This document shows positions 57,312 through 64,000 of a DNA stretch of 64,000 nucleotides, in pieces. The translations under genes were made by a program, and so were the position numbers. Source of the DNA: Pandoraea sp. PE-S2T-3 (GTDB lineage Bacteria; Pseudomonadota; Gammaproteobacteria; Burkholderiales; Burkholderiaceae); the NCBI RefSeq assembly GCF_002179965.1, contig NZ_NGUQ01000037.1, forward strand, positions 1,010,866 to 1,074,865. Reading direction: 5' to 3'. The first letter of the stretch is position 1, and every line of letters starts with the position of its first letter. Below the pieces are notes generated by a model. It was given only the letters and a program-made list of their open reading frames with translations. It was not told where the DNA came from and made no database searches.

Positions 57312-57388
57312 ATGGATGTACGCGTCGACGCCCCCCCCCAAAGCCAGCCAAAGCTATTTCCCATGACGTTATAAAAATCAAACACTTG

Positions 57389-57417
57389 GGAACTTTGTTA
57401 CGCTGGCGCGGGTCTGT
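57389..57417 (+). promoter_or_regulatory. Candidate sigmaE/ECF-type promoter
   Basis: GGAACTT, a 16-base spacer and GTCTGT fit the form of sigmaE-class promoters (GGAACTT, 15-17 bases, GTCNNA). It would start the MATE leader near 57425. One match in a long region could be chance. Confidence 0.4.
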
Positions 57418-57487
57418 TCTACGCGCCCGGCAGTCCGGGGGTGACGTTCAGAAGGTAACCAATACGGGGAATCTCCCCGCAACCTTC
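57405..57487 (+). other. Cluster of RNA hairpins in the MATE leader
   Basis: Three stems can form: ggcgcg / cgcgcc (57405-57427), cccgg / ccggg (57426-57439) and a two-tier stem with outer gaaggt / accttc (57451-57456, 57482-57487) and inner cgggga / tccccg (57465-57479). I could not match it to a known riboswitch. Confidence 0.35.
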
Positions 57488-57786
57488 CAACGACGTCAGA
57501 TGACCGGCGCGATGCCTTCACCGGCAGGCGCGTCACGCAAAAACACCATGAATTTCCTCCTGTTTTCCGATTCACGGCAAGGCGTTGTCTGGGTGCATTT
57601 GCATCAGGCGATGTTCCCGCCGTCCTTCCTGCCGACCCGATAACGCCAACGCGCGTTACCTCGGGCGGAGCGGGTGCGCCATCGCTTGCGCGCGCCCGGT
57701 AATACTCCCCATCTCGCTGTACCTGATGTGCAAGCCACGGTGAGCCGCGTCCCGACACGACGCGGCGATATGTCATCGAGGGGACC

Positions 57787-59187
57787 ATGTCCAACATGTC
57801 TCATTCCAATTCTTATTCGTCCACGCAGGGCGTGAGGACGCCTGCGTTCAAACAACTTTTCAAGCAGTTCACTGCACTCGCGATTCCGACCATCTTGTCC
57901 GGATGGGTCTACACGATCTACACACTGATCGACGGGATCTTCATCGGCCGCTACGTCGGCCAACAGGCACTCGCCGCGCTTAACCTCGTGGTGCCGCTGC
58001 TGTATGTGCCCTACGCCTTCAGCGTCATGGTCGGCGTGGGCGGTGCCACGCTCATCGCCCGTTTGCTGGGCGAAGGCCGCGAGGCCGACGCCCGCCGTGC
58101 GTTCTCGCAGGTGCTTTGGGCGATGCTCGCCTTCGGCATCATGATGAGCGCTGCCGTCTTGCTGTTCCGTCATGAGATCGCTGCTGCACTGGGCGCAGAG
58201 GGTGCCATCGCCGCCGACGTGGTGGCCTATTTGTCCGGCTGGGGCTGGTTCGTGCTGTTCGCGAACGGCCTGTACGCGATGGAGCTCTTCCTGCGTGTGG
58301 AAGGCGCACCGGCTGCTCGTTTCGGCTTGTACGCGATGTTTCTTGGCGCGCTGGCCAACGTGGCGCTCGACTACTGGTTCATCGCCGTCAAGGGCATGGG
58401 CATGTACGGCGCGTCGCTGGCGACGGGTCTGTCGATGATGGTGTCGAGCAGCGTGATGCTGGCGTATCACTTCGTATTCGCGAAGCAGGTCGTGCCAGCG
58501 CGTCGCGCGTTCGGTGCAGGCGAATCGTATGTGGGGCGCGTGATGTACAACGGCGCGTCGGAGTTTCTCGGCGCCATCGCCCCGGCGATCACGGTGTTTG
58601 CGTTCAACCGCGTGATTCTGTCTAACTTCGGCGAGTCTGGTCTGGCGGCGTATGCGATTCTCGAATACATGACGCTGGGCGCGACGGTCACGATGGTGGC
58701 GCTGGTGCAGAGCATGCAGCCGATGATCAGCTACTATCGCGGCGCTCGCGATATGGCGGCCCTGAAGGGATCGTTCAAGCTTGGCGTAATCGCGGTGATG
58801 GGCTTTTCGGTGCTGGTGGCCATTGCCATGGCGACACTCTCGCGCCCGCTCACGTTCCTGTTTCTGCCGGAAGGCGGCAATGCGTGGTCGATTCTGGAGC
58901 ACGCGGTGCTGTGGTACGCGCTGGCGTTTCTACCGGCAGCGGGCAACCTGATCGTCGCGGGCTTTCTGACGGCGATCGAGGCCCCCGGCCCGTCGGCGGC
59001 CATCGCTACGTTGCGTAGCTGGGTGTTGCTGCTGGGCCTGCTGTGGTTCCTGAACGTCTGGTTCGGTGGCGCGGCCATCTGGTACACGCTGCTGATCACG
59101 GAAATACTGACGTTGGGCGTGAGCGCGTGGCTGTACTGGCGCACGGTCAACGGCGGTGAAATGCTCGCCCCGCAGATGCAGGCTTGA
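57787..59187 (+). CDS. MATE-family efflux transporter
   Basis: Inner-membrane cation antiporter of 466 residues with twelve hydrophobic helices in two related halves (for example PTILSGWVYTIYTLIDGIF and PAITVFAFNRVILSNFGE). Members export cationic drugs, dyes or metabolites. Its first-half motif IDGIFIGRYVGQQALAALN is typical. The ATG at 57787 is preceded by GAGGGG. It stands alone, has a 475-base upstream region with possible RNA structure, and is followed by a terminator. Substrate unknown. Confidence 0.9.
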   Translation: MSNMSHSNSYSSTQGVRTPAFKQLFKQFTALAIPTILSGWVYTIYTLIDGIFIGRYVGQQALAALNLVVPLLYVPYAFSVMVGVGGATLIARLLGEGREADARRAFSQVLWAMLAFGIMMSAAVLLFRHEIAAALGAEGAIAADVVAYLSGWGWFVLFANGLYAMELFLRVEGAPAARFGLYAMFLGALANVALDYWFIAVKGMGMYGASLATGLSMMVSSSVMLAYHFVFAKQVVPARRAFGAGESYVGRVMYNGASEFLGAIAPAITVFAFNRVILSNFGESGLAAYAILEYMTLGATVTMVALVQSMQPMISYYRGARDMAALKGSFKLGVIAVMGFSVLVAIAMATLSRPLTFLFLPEGGNAWSILEHAVLWYALAFLPAAGNLIVAGFLTAIEAPGPSAAIATLRSWVLLLGLLWFLNVWFGGAAIWYTLLITEILTLGVSAWLYWRTVNGGEMLAPQMQA

Positions 59188-59224
59188 TGCCGGATCGGTA
59201 GCATCCATCGGCAAGACAAATAAG

Positions 59225-59254
59225 AACGGCGTGACTTGAGTCACGCCGTTTTTT
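59225..59254. terminator. Terminator between MATE and Anbu genes
   Basis: An 11-bp perfect stem (aacggcgtgac / gtcacgccgtt) with a ttga loop and TTTT on the plus strand; likely used from both sides, as the flanking genes converge. Confidence 0.9.
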
Positions 59255-59285
59255 CATGCGGCGCTGGTTATCCGATGGCCTGCGT

Positions 59286-60131
59286 TCAGGACGGCATCTT
59301 GAGCTTGAAGGTCTGCGCAAGCGACTGCACGGTGCCCGGCTCGGTCGCCCCGGGCACGCCATCGGGCGGCACGGCCAACGGCGGCAGCCCGGTCGGGGTA
59401 TCCGGCACGGTGGCGGCCCACTGCGGCTCGGGCAGTTCGTCGAACACCTGACGCAGGCGCTCGCCCCACGTGTCGTGAATCATCTTGTAGTAGACGTTCT
59501 CGTCGTTGAGCGACGCGAAGCGCGTCACGCGCAGCGAATTCTCTTCATACACGAGCAGATCGAGCGGCAGCCCCACCGACACGTTGGAGCGCAGCGTGGA
59601 ATCCATGGAGATCAGCGCGCACTTGGCACCGTCGTCGAGCGACGTGGCTGGCGTGACGAGCCGGTCGATGATCGGCTTGCCGTACTTCGATTCGCCGATC
59701 TGGAAATACGGGTTCACGGACGACGCTTCGATGAAGTTGCCCGCCGAATAAAGCTGAAACAGGCGGCTCGGCGCCCCGGCAATCTGGCCGCCCAGCAGGA
59801 AGCTGCAATTGAAGTCGACGCCGAACGCTTCGAGCGCTTTTGCATCGCGCTCGTACACGTCACGAATGGCCTGCCCCACGACGCGCGCTACGTCGGTCAT
59901 GGTTTTGGCATTCCAGAGGGTATTGGCGTCGCGCGCTTCGACGAGGTGCTGGCGCACGGCCTGCGTGACGGCGAGGTTACCCGCCGAGAGCAACACGAGC
60001 ACACGCTCGCCCGGGCGCTCGAACACCAGCATTTTGCGGAAGGTGCTCACGTGATCGACCCCCGCGTTGGTACGGGTATCGGAGAGAAAGACCAGCCCGG
60101 CATCGAGCTTCATGGCCACGCAATACGTCAT
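59286..60131 (-). CDS. Anbu (proteasome-type peptidase, ancestral beta-subunit-like)
   Basis: Proteasome-like Ntn-hydrolase relative of 281 residues. After Met1 the predicted catalytic Thr2 opens the fold: MTYCVAMKLDAGLVFLSDTRTN, with Asp/Lys residues (SDTRT, FRKM near 34) matching proteasome beta subunits; the C-terminal part is Pro-rich. The ATG at 60129-60131 has AGGA upstream and alone gives the exposed Thr2 after Met removal. It is the last gene of a conserved set with transglutaminase, alpha-E and ATP-grasp genes, as in many bacteria. Substrate unknown. Confidence 0.9.
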   Translation of the reverse strand: MTYCVAMKLDAGLVFLSDTRTNAGVDHVSTFRKMLVFERPGERVLVLLSAGNLAVTQAVRQHLVEARDANTLWNAKTMTDVARVVGQAIRDVYERDAKALEAFGVDFNCSFLLGGQIAGAPSRLFQLYSAGNFIEASSVNPYFQIGESKYGKPIIDRLVTPATSLDDGAKCALISMDSTLRSNVSVGLPLDLLVYEENSLRVTRFASLNDENVYYKMIHDTWGERLRQVFDELPEPQWAATVPDTPTGLPPLAVPPDGVPGATEPGTVQSLAQTFKLKMPS

Positions 60132-60200
60132 GTCGTTCCTGTCTTGCAAAGCAGGGGCACCGTCCAATTCGGTGCCCCTGCGAGTGAATCTTGTTAGGGT

Positions 60201-60224
60201 ACTGCCAGTGACTGATAGTGACTA
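60201..60224 (-). repeat. 10-bp tandem units after the transglutaminase stop codon
   Basis: On the minus strand CACTATCAGT and CACTGGCAGT follow directly on the TAG stop region; the preceding decamer GACCAGTAGT is a weaker third copy that includes the stop. Confidence 0.6.
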
Positions 60225-61022
60225 CTGGTCGAGCGGCGCCGCATCGACCTTGACGGACACATGCAGCGCTTCGGTCGCCCCGCCGCTGCGCATACCGCGC
60301 ACCGGGGCGGCGGACTCGTAGTCGCGCCCCACGGCCAGCCGGCAATAGTTGCCACTGGCGAAGCACGCGTGCGTGACGTCGATGCTAACCCATCCGGCCC
60401 CGTCGACCCAGACGTCGACCCATGCATGGCTTGCCGCATGGGGCACGTCGCCCGGATCGATGTAGCCGCTGACGTACCGCGCAGGCACGCCGCGCGCCCG
60501 GCAGATGGCCAGCATCAGATGCGCATGATCCTGACACACGCCCCGCCCCAGCGCCAACGCTTGCGCGGCGGTGCTGGTCACGGCAGTGATGCCCGACTCG
60601 TATTCGACGTTGTTGCAGATGATTGCCGCCAGCGCCAGCAGCTCGTCGGGCGTGGTAAGCCCAGTGTCTGCGGCCATGGCGTCGATGGCCTCGCTACGGG
60701 CGGTCAGCGGCGTCGGGCTGGCGAAGGATAACACCGGTACGGTGTGGGCCGTCTCGCCGAGCCGCCCGTCGACCAGTGGGGTGGTTTCGATTTCGCCTTC
60801 GGCGAGCAGGTGGATTTCGCTATGCGGCTGGTGCAGCACCAGCGTGTGCATGTCGTTGCCGTAAGCATCGCGCGCGGCGGTGAGCTTGCCGGGCGCGTTG
60901 AGCCGCCAGTGCACGACGCGCTGCACTTCCGACGACGGCGGCGTGAGCCGCAGTTGCTGGATGGTGTAACGCACCGGCGTGTCGTAGCGGTAGGTTGTCT
61001 CGTGACGAATAGTCAGGCGCAT
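60222..61022 (-). CDS. Transglutaminase-like cysteine protein
   Basis: Protein of 266 residues of the bacterial transglutaminase-like family. The N-terminal beta domain (MRLTIRHETTYRY, about 1-95) precedes a papain-like catalytic domain with triad Cys163 (GVCQDHAHL), His199 (ASHAWVDVW) and Asp215 (SIDVTH). It is encoded 4 bases after the alpha-E gene and 90 bases before Anbu. In this gene set it is thought to act as a peptidase or amide-bond enzyme on a product of the ATP-grasp protein. It has no signal peptide. Confidence 0.92.
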   Translation of the reverse strand: MRLTIRHETTYRYDTPVRYTIQQLRLTPPSSEVQRVVHWRLNAPGKLTAARDAYGNDMHTLVLHQPHSEIHLLAEGEIETTPLVDGRLGETAHTVPVLSFASPTPLTARSEAIDAMAADTGLTTPDELLALAAIICNNVEYESGITAVTSTAAQALALGRGVCQDHAHLMLAICRARGVPARYVSGYIDPGDVPHAASHAWVDVWVDGAGWVSIDVTHACFASGNYCRLAVGRDYESAAPVRGMRSGGATEALHVSVKVDAAPLDQ

Positions 61023-61026
61023 GGCA

Positions 61027-62019
61027 TCAGGCCGCGAGCGGGATCAGGAACGTCTGGCTGATCTTGTTGCCGAGCACGGACACGCGCTCGAGAAACTCGG
61101 TCAGAACCGGGTGCAAGCCTTGCTGCTGAATCTGCTGGATATCGGTGTATTTGAGTTCGGCGTGCAGTTTGCCCGCATACCGTTCGACGTCGCCGGACTG
61201 CGCGTTGGACAAGGTGGCGAGGTTTTCGCACACGCCCGTAAGTGAGGCGAGCAGCGAGCGCGGCATATGGGCGTTGAGCATGAGCAATTCGACGACGCGC
61301 TCGGGGGTAATCACGTCGCGATAGACCTTCCGGTAAATTTCGAAACCGGACACGCTGCGCAGCACGGCCGACCAGTAGTAAAAATCGGTCGGATGCGACG
61401 CGTCGGGGCCCGCCCGGTCGGTGCGCACGGCCTCGTGAAAGCGCACGTCGAGGATACGGGCGGTGTTGTCGGCGCGCTCGAGAAAGAGGCCGAGCCGGGT
61501 GAAGTAAAACGCGTCGTCCTGAAACAGGGTGCCGAAGCTGACGCCGCGCGAGAGATGCGAGCGCACTTTGACCCACTCGAAGAGGTGCGCCGGGTCATGC
61601 TCGAGCAGGTCGATCATGCGGGGGAATTCGAGCCACGTGCTGTTGACGGTTTCCCACAGTTCGGTAGTGAGCGTGCCGCGCACGGCGCGGGCGTTTTCGC
61701 GGGCGGCCGCGAGGCAACACGCGATGCTCGACGGGTTGTCGCGATCGCGCACAACAAAGTCGAGCACGTTGGCACGCGTGGCGCGGCTGTGTTTGCGATT
61801 GAAAGCAGGTTCGAGTTCTGAAATTCGCAACGTGGCGCGCCAGCCGGCTTCGTCGTTGAGACCGGCCAGCGAGATGGGAGCGTTGTCGTCTTCGTCGTCG
61901 ATGACGTCTTGCGGGAGCAGCAGGTTCTGCAAGTTGACGTCGAGCAGACGCGCGGTATTTTCGGCCCGCTCCATGTAGCGGGCCATCCAGAACAGGTGGT
62001 CGGCGGTACGGCTGAGCAT
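61027..62019 (-). CDS. Alpha-E domain protein
   Basis: An all-helical 330-residue protein of the alpha-E family, always found beside a circularly permuted ATP-grasp gene. Family landmarks: LSRTADHLFWMARYMERAENTARLLD at the start, LRISELEPAF, and LLMLNAHMPRSLLASL near 245. Its own function is unknown, probably a partner or scaffold. It lies 45 bases after the ATP-grasp gene and 4 bases before the transglutaminase gene, in a tight operon. Confidence 0.93.
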   Translation of the reverse strand: MLSRTADHLFWMARYMERAENTARLLDVNLQNLLLPQDVIDDEDDNAPISLAGLNDEAGWRATLRISELEPAFNRKHSRATRANVLDFVVRDRDNPSSIACCLAAARENARAVRGTLTTELWETVNSTWLEFPRMIDLLEHDPAHLFEWVKVRSHLSRGVSFGTLFQDDAFYFTRLGLFLERADNTARILDVRFHEAVRTDRAGPDASHPTDFYYWSAVLRSVSGFEIYRKVYRDVITPERVVELLMLNAHMPRSLLASLTGVCENLATLSNAQSGDVERYAGKLHAELKYTDIQQIQQQGLHPVLTEFLERVSVLGNKISQTFLIPLAA

Positions 62020-62064
62020 GATCTCTTCCCGAGTTTGATGACGTAGTTCTGGCTGTCGATTCGG

Positions 62065-63489
62065 TTACTTCTCAAGCACCCACGTGTCTTTGGTGCCCCC
62101 GCCCTGCGATGAGTTGACGACGAGCGAGCCCTCGGTCAGCGCCACGCGCGTGAGGCCGCCCGGCACCATGGTGATGTTCTTGCCGGATGACAGCACGAAC
62201 GGCCGCAGATCGATGTGTCTCGGGGCGATGCCGGCTTCGACGAAGGTCGGACAAGCGGACAGCGCCAGCGTGGGCTGGGCGATGTAGCCGTCGGGCTTGG
62301 CAAGCAAGCGTTGCCGGAAGGCTTCGATCTCCGCCTTGGTCGACGCCGGCCCGACGAGCATGCCGTAGCCGCCGGCGCCGTGCACTTCCTTGACGACGAG
62401 CTCGCCGAGGTTATCGAGGGTGTACGCAAGATCGTCGGCGCGCCGGCACTGGTAGGTAGGCACGTTGTTCAGAATCGGCTTTTCGCCGAGATAGAACTCG
62501 ATCATGTCGGGCACGAACGGGTAGATGGACTTGTCATCGGCGACGCCAGTGCCGATGGCGTTGGCCAGCGTGACGCGGCCCGCACGATAGACGCTCAGCA
62601 AACCCGGCACGCCCAGCGTGGAGTCGGCACGGAACGCCAGCGGATCGAGAAAGTCGTCGTCGATACGACGGTAAATGACGTCGACGCGCTTGGGGCCGTT
62701 GGTGGTGCGCATGTAGACAAGATTGTCTTCAACGAACAAATCCTGCCCTTCGACCAACTCGATGCCCATCTGCTGGGCCAGAAACGCATGCTCGAAGTAC
62801 GCGGAGTTATAAATACCCGGGGTCATGACGACGACGGTCGGGTCGTCAACGCCGATAGGCGCGACGGCGCGCAGGTTGTCGAGCAACATATCGGGGTAAT
62901 GCTCGACCGGTGCGATGCGGTTCCGGGCGAACAGCTCCGGGAACAGCCGCATCATCATCTTTCGGTTTTCTAGCATGTAGGACACGCCGGATGGCACGCG
63001 CAGGTTGTCCTCCAGCACGTAGAACACACCATCGTCGCCGGTTCCCGCTCTGACGACATCGACCCCTGCGATATGCGCGTAGATGTTGCCGGGCACGTCG
63101 ACACCCTGCATCTCCGGCCGATACTGAGCGTTCATCAACACCTGCTCAGCCGGGATGACGCCCGCGCGCAAAATGTCCTGATCGTGATAAACGTCGTGAA
63201 TGAACCGGTTCAGCGCATCGACCCGCTGACGCAAACCAGTCTGCAAGGTCTGCCACTCATGCGCTGGAATGATTCTCGGGATGAGGTCGAAAGGTATGAG
63301 CCGCTCGGTACCCGCCTCGTTGCCATACACGGCAAAGGTGATCCCCACCCGTCGGAACGCAAGGTCAGCCTCGGTCCGCTTATGGTGCAAAACATCGTCG
63401 GACTGACACTTGAGCCAATCGTCAAATCGACGGTAGTGCGAGCGAGTCGTGCCTGTGATGCTCGCCATCTCGTTATAGCTCTCGACCAT
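62065..63489 (-). CDS. Circularly permuted ATP-grasp protein
   Basis: Predicted ATP-dependent amide-forming enzyme of 474 residues (circularly permuted ATP-grasp type 2). It shows VEDNLRVPSGVSYMLENRK, LVEGQDLFVEDNLVYMRT, VIYRRIDDDFLDPLAFR and VKEVHGAGGYGMLVGP, covering the acidic metal-binding and nucleotide-binding elements of the family. GGAG lies 7 bases before the ATG at 63487-63489. First gene of the set ATP-grasp, alpha-E, transglutaminase, Anbu, predicted by comparative genomics to make and process a peptide-like tag. Product unknown. Confidence 0.93.
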   Translation of the reverse strand: MVESYNEMASITGTTRSHYRRFDDWLKCQSDDVLHHKRTEADLAFRRVGITFAVYGNEAGTERLIPFDLIPRIIPAHEWQTLQTGLRQRVDALNRFIHDVYHDQDILRAGVIPAEQVLMNAQYRPEMQGVDVPGNIYAHIAGVDVVRAGTGDDGVFYVLEDNLRVPSGVSYMLENRKMMMRLFPELFARNRIAPVEHYPDMLLDNLRAVAPIGVDDPTVVVMTPGIYNSAYFEHAFLAQQMGIELVEGQDLFVEDNLVYMRTTNGPKRVDVIYRRIDDDFLDPLAFRADSTLGVPGLLSVYRAGRVTLANAIGTGVADDKSIYPFVPDMIEFYLGEKPILNNVPTYQCRRADDLAYTLDNLGELVVKEVHGAGGYGMLVGPASTKAEIEAFRQRLLAKPDGYIAQPTLALSACPTFVEAGIAPRHIDLRPFVLSSGKNITMVPGGLTRVALTEGSLVVNSSQGGGTKDTWVLEK

Positions 63490-63660
63490 ACGCTTCTCCG
63501 CAGATTGCTGTGTCGAGATCGAGCAATATCCATGCCCGAGCTTTTTTGATCACTTTCGGCACGATTTCGGTGCGGTTTCCTCCACTACGCACCATGCCGG
63601 TGATTTTGAGTATAGGTCGGCGCGTTCGTTGGCACAGGATTTAGCCTTTTAGACCTCCTC

Positions 63661-63730
63661 GCTGGACACACCGAAACCTCCCCGCTGGACACGCCGAAAC
63701 CTCCCCGCTGGACAGACCGAAGCCCCTTCC
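63661..63730. repeat. Three 23-bp tandem units
   Basis: gctggacacaccgaaacctcc (first 21 bases; unit continues cc)-type units run at 63661, 63684 and 63707, the third more divergent and merging into an inverted repeat. Confidence 0.85.
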
Positions 63731-63770
63731 CGCTGCTCAGACAGTGTTCAACTCGCCTCGGGAAGGGGCT
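63721..63770. repeat. Inverted repeat with 11-bp perfect arms
   Basis: agccccttccc (63721-63731) and gggaaggggct (63760-63770) frame a 28-base loop, and outer bases gaccg / cggtc extend pairing with one mismatch. It may form an RNA hairpin upstream of the ATP-grasp operon. Confidence 0.75.
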
Positions 63771-63845
63771 CCGGTCTATCCCTACCCACGTCGCTGGTCC
63801 CTCCGGCGACACCGCCCCCTCCGCTCTTCGTTTCCTCTTCCCGCC

Positions 63846-63875
63846 AAACAAAAACGCCAGACATCGTCTGGCGTT
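63846..63875 (-). terminator. Terminator of the gene at the right edge
   Basis: A 10-bp stem (aacgccagac / gtctggcgtt) followed on the minus strand by TTTGTTT, 28 bases past the stop of the edge gene. Confidence 0.85.
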
Positions 63876-63903
63876 CTTGTTTGATTCCCTGCAAGGCTGC
63901 CTG

Positions 63904-64000
63904 TTATGCAGCCTTCTGCCCGCCCTGCACTTTGTCCAACTCGGCCTGCGTCAACCAATACGATCCCGGCAAATCCTGCTCGTCACAGTTGTGACCCTCT
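63904..64000 (-). CDS. C-terminal end of an unidentified gene (cut by window edge)
   Basis: The last 31 codons before TAA read EGHNCDEQDLPGSYWLTQAE, then LDKVQGGQKAA. The frame is supported by a clear terminator just downstream and by lack of any other use for the stretch. Too short to name; the acidic start and polar tail suggest a soluble protein. Confidence 0.55.
   Translation of the reverse strand, partial: EGHNCDEQDLPGSYWLTQAELDKVQGGQKAA

Larger units (their letters stand above)
57312..57786. other. Long leader of the MATE gene, no gene seen
   Basis: 475 bases with no gene. Contents: an ECF/sigmaE-like promoter candidate (57389-57417), a run of hairpins (57405-57487) and an 8-bp hairpin (gccgcgtc / gacgcggc, 57744-57766) ending 15 bases before the ribosome site of the MATE gene. 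Confidence 0.5.
63490..63903. other. Intergenic region with repeats, no gene seen
   Basis: 414 bases upstream of the ATP-grasp operon. It holds the 23-bp tandem repeat (63661-63730), a long inverted repeat (63721-63770) and a terminator (63846-63875). The open frame over the repeats has low-complexity translation and is not accepted. Confidence 0.55.

Noticed and set aside
57361..57490. Cobalamin or guanidine riboswitch before the MATE gene
   Set aside because: Some short pieces look similar (a GGGG-AATC-TCCCC stretch), but the conserved boxes of these classes are missing; kept only as an unassigned structured leader.
63585..63851. Minus-strand frame across the 23-bp repeats near the right edge
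   Set aside because: Its length comes from the repeats; low-complexity product and no credible start.

Overview
The window is high-GC (about 63-65% by eye), gene-dense DNA from a betaproteobacterium. Gene content and protein style (HU, glutathione reductase, PuuD-type urate oxidase, Pel genes, YdeP-family oxidoreductase) point to Burkholderiaceae, with Pandoraea my best guess; this rests on recognition, not on a search. I see about 50 protein genes, two of them cut by the window edges, and no rRNA, tRNA, CRISPR array, insertion sequence or prophage. It reads as ordinary chromosome with several accessory modules.

Layout. 1-6.9 kb: edge of an anion symporter, a secreted orphan protein, glutathione reductase, an NSS-family sodium symporter, a PhyH-type dioxygenase and two small unknown proteins. 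6.9-15.2 kb: molybdenum/formate block: fdhD and a multi-[Fe-S] formate dehydrogenase alpha subunit without its diaphorase subunits, a regulator fusing a ModE/LysR-like HTH to a substrate-binding domain, and a divergent YdeP-family oxidoreductase overlapping a small winged-helix gene. 15.4-21.2 kb: a fatty-acid desaturase, then a Fur-box-preceded iron-uptake block (two small membrane proteins, PepSY protein, TonB-dependent siderophore receptor). 21.3-29 kb (minus strand): ferredoxin-NADP reductase, then galE-pelG-pelF-pelE-pelD, the inner-membrane half of a Pel exopolysaccharide system with pelABC absent locally. 29.2-35.6 kb: a CpdA-like phosphodiesterase, HU, a CHAD protein, and a Zn/Cd/Pb P-type ATPase divergent from its MerR-type regulator across a textbook operator. 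36-44 kb: sulfide:quinone reductase, an EAL phosphodiesterase and a GGEEF diguanylate cyclase in tandem, phospholipase A, a half-size EamA protein, DUF1289 and an aldehyde dehydrogenase. 44.4-57.3 kb: an ABC-F ATPase, then a purine-salvage/urate block (BMP-type nucleoside ABC importer, LysR regulator, 8-oxoguanine deaminase, NCS2 permease, HIU hydrolase, PuuD urate oxidase). 57.8-64 kb: a MATE transporter with a long structured leader, then the conserved set ATP-grasp / alpha-E / transglutaminase / Anbu proteasome-like peptidase.

How genes work together. The purine block forms a route: imported or salvaged purine, 8-oxoguanine to urate, urate to 5-hydroxyisourate, then to OHCU; later steps are outside the window. 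The Pel proteins are tied to cyclic di-GMP by an intact RxxD site in PelD, and the window also carries a complete EAL enzyme and a diguanylate cyclase with an intact feedback site. The GalE next to pelG has Cys at the substrate-gate position where E. coli GalE has Tyr299, so it probably supplies UDP-GalNAc (a PelX role).

The least expected signal is at gene ends: about a dozen genes carry short tandem repeats (7-13 bp, 2-4 copies) beginning at or just past the stop codon. In several, each unit brings another stop codon, so that stops fall in all three frames. I have not seen this described as a feature class; it is reported as the lead hypothesis with its caveats.
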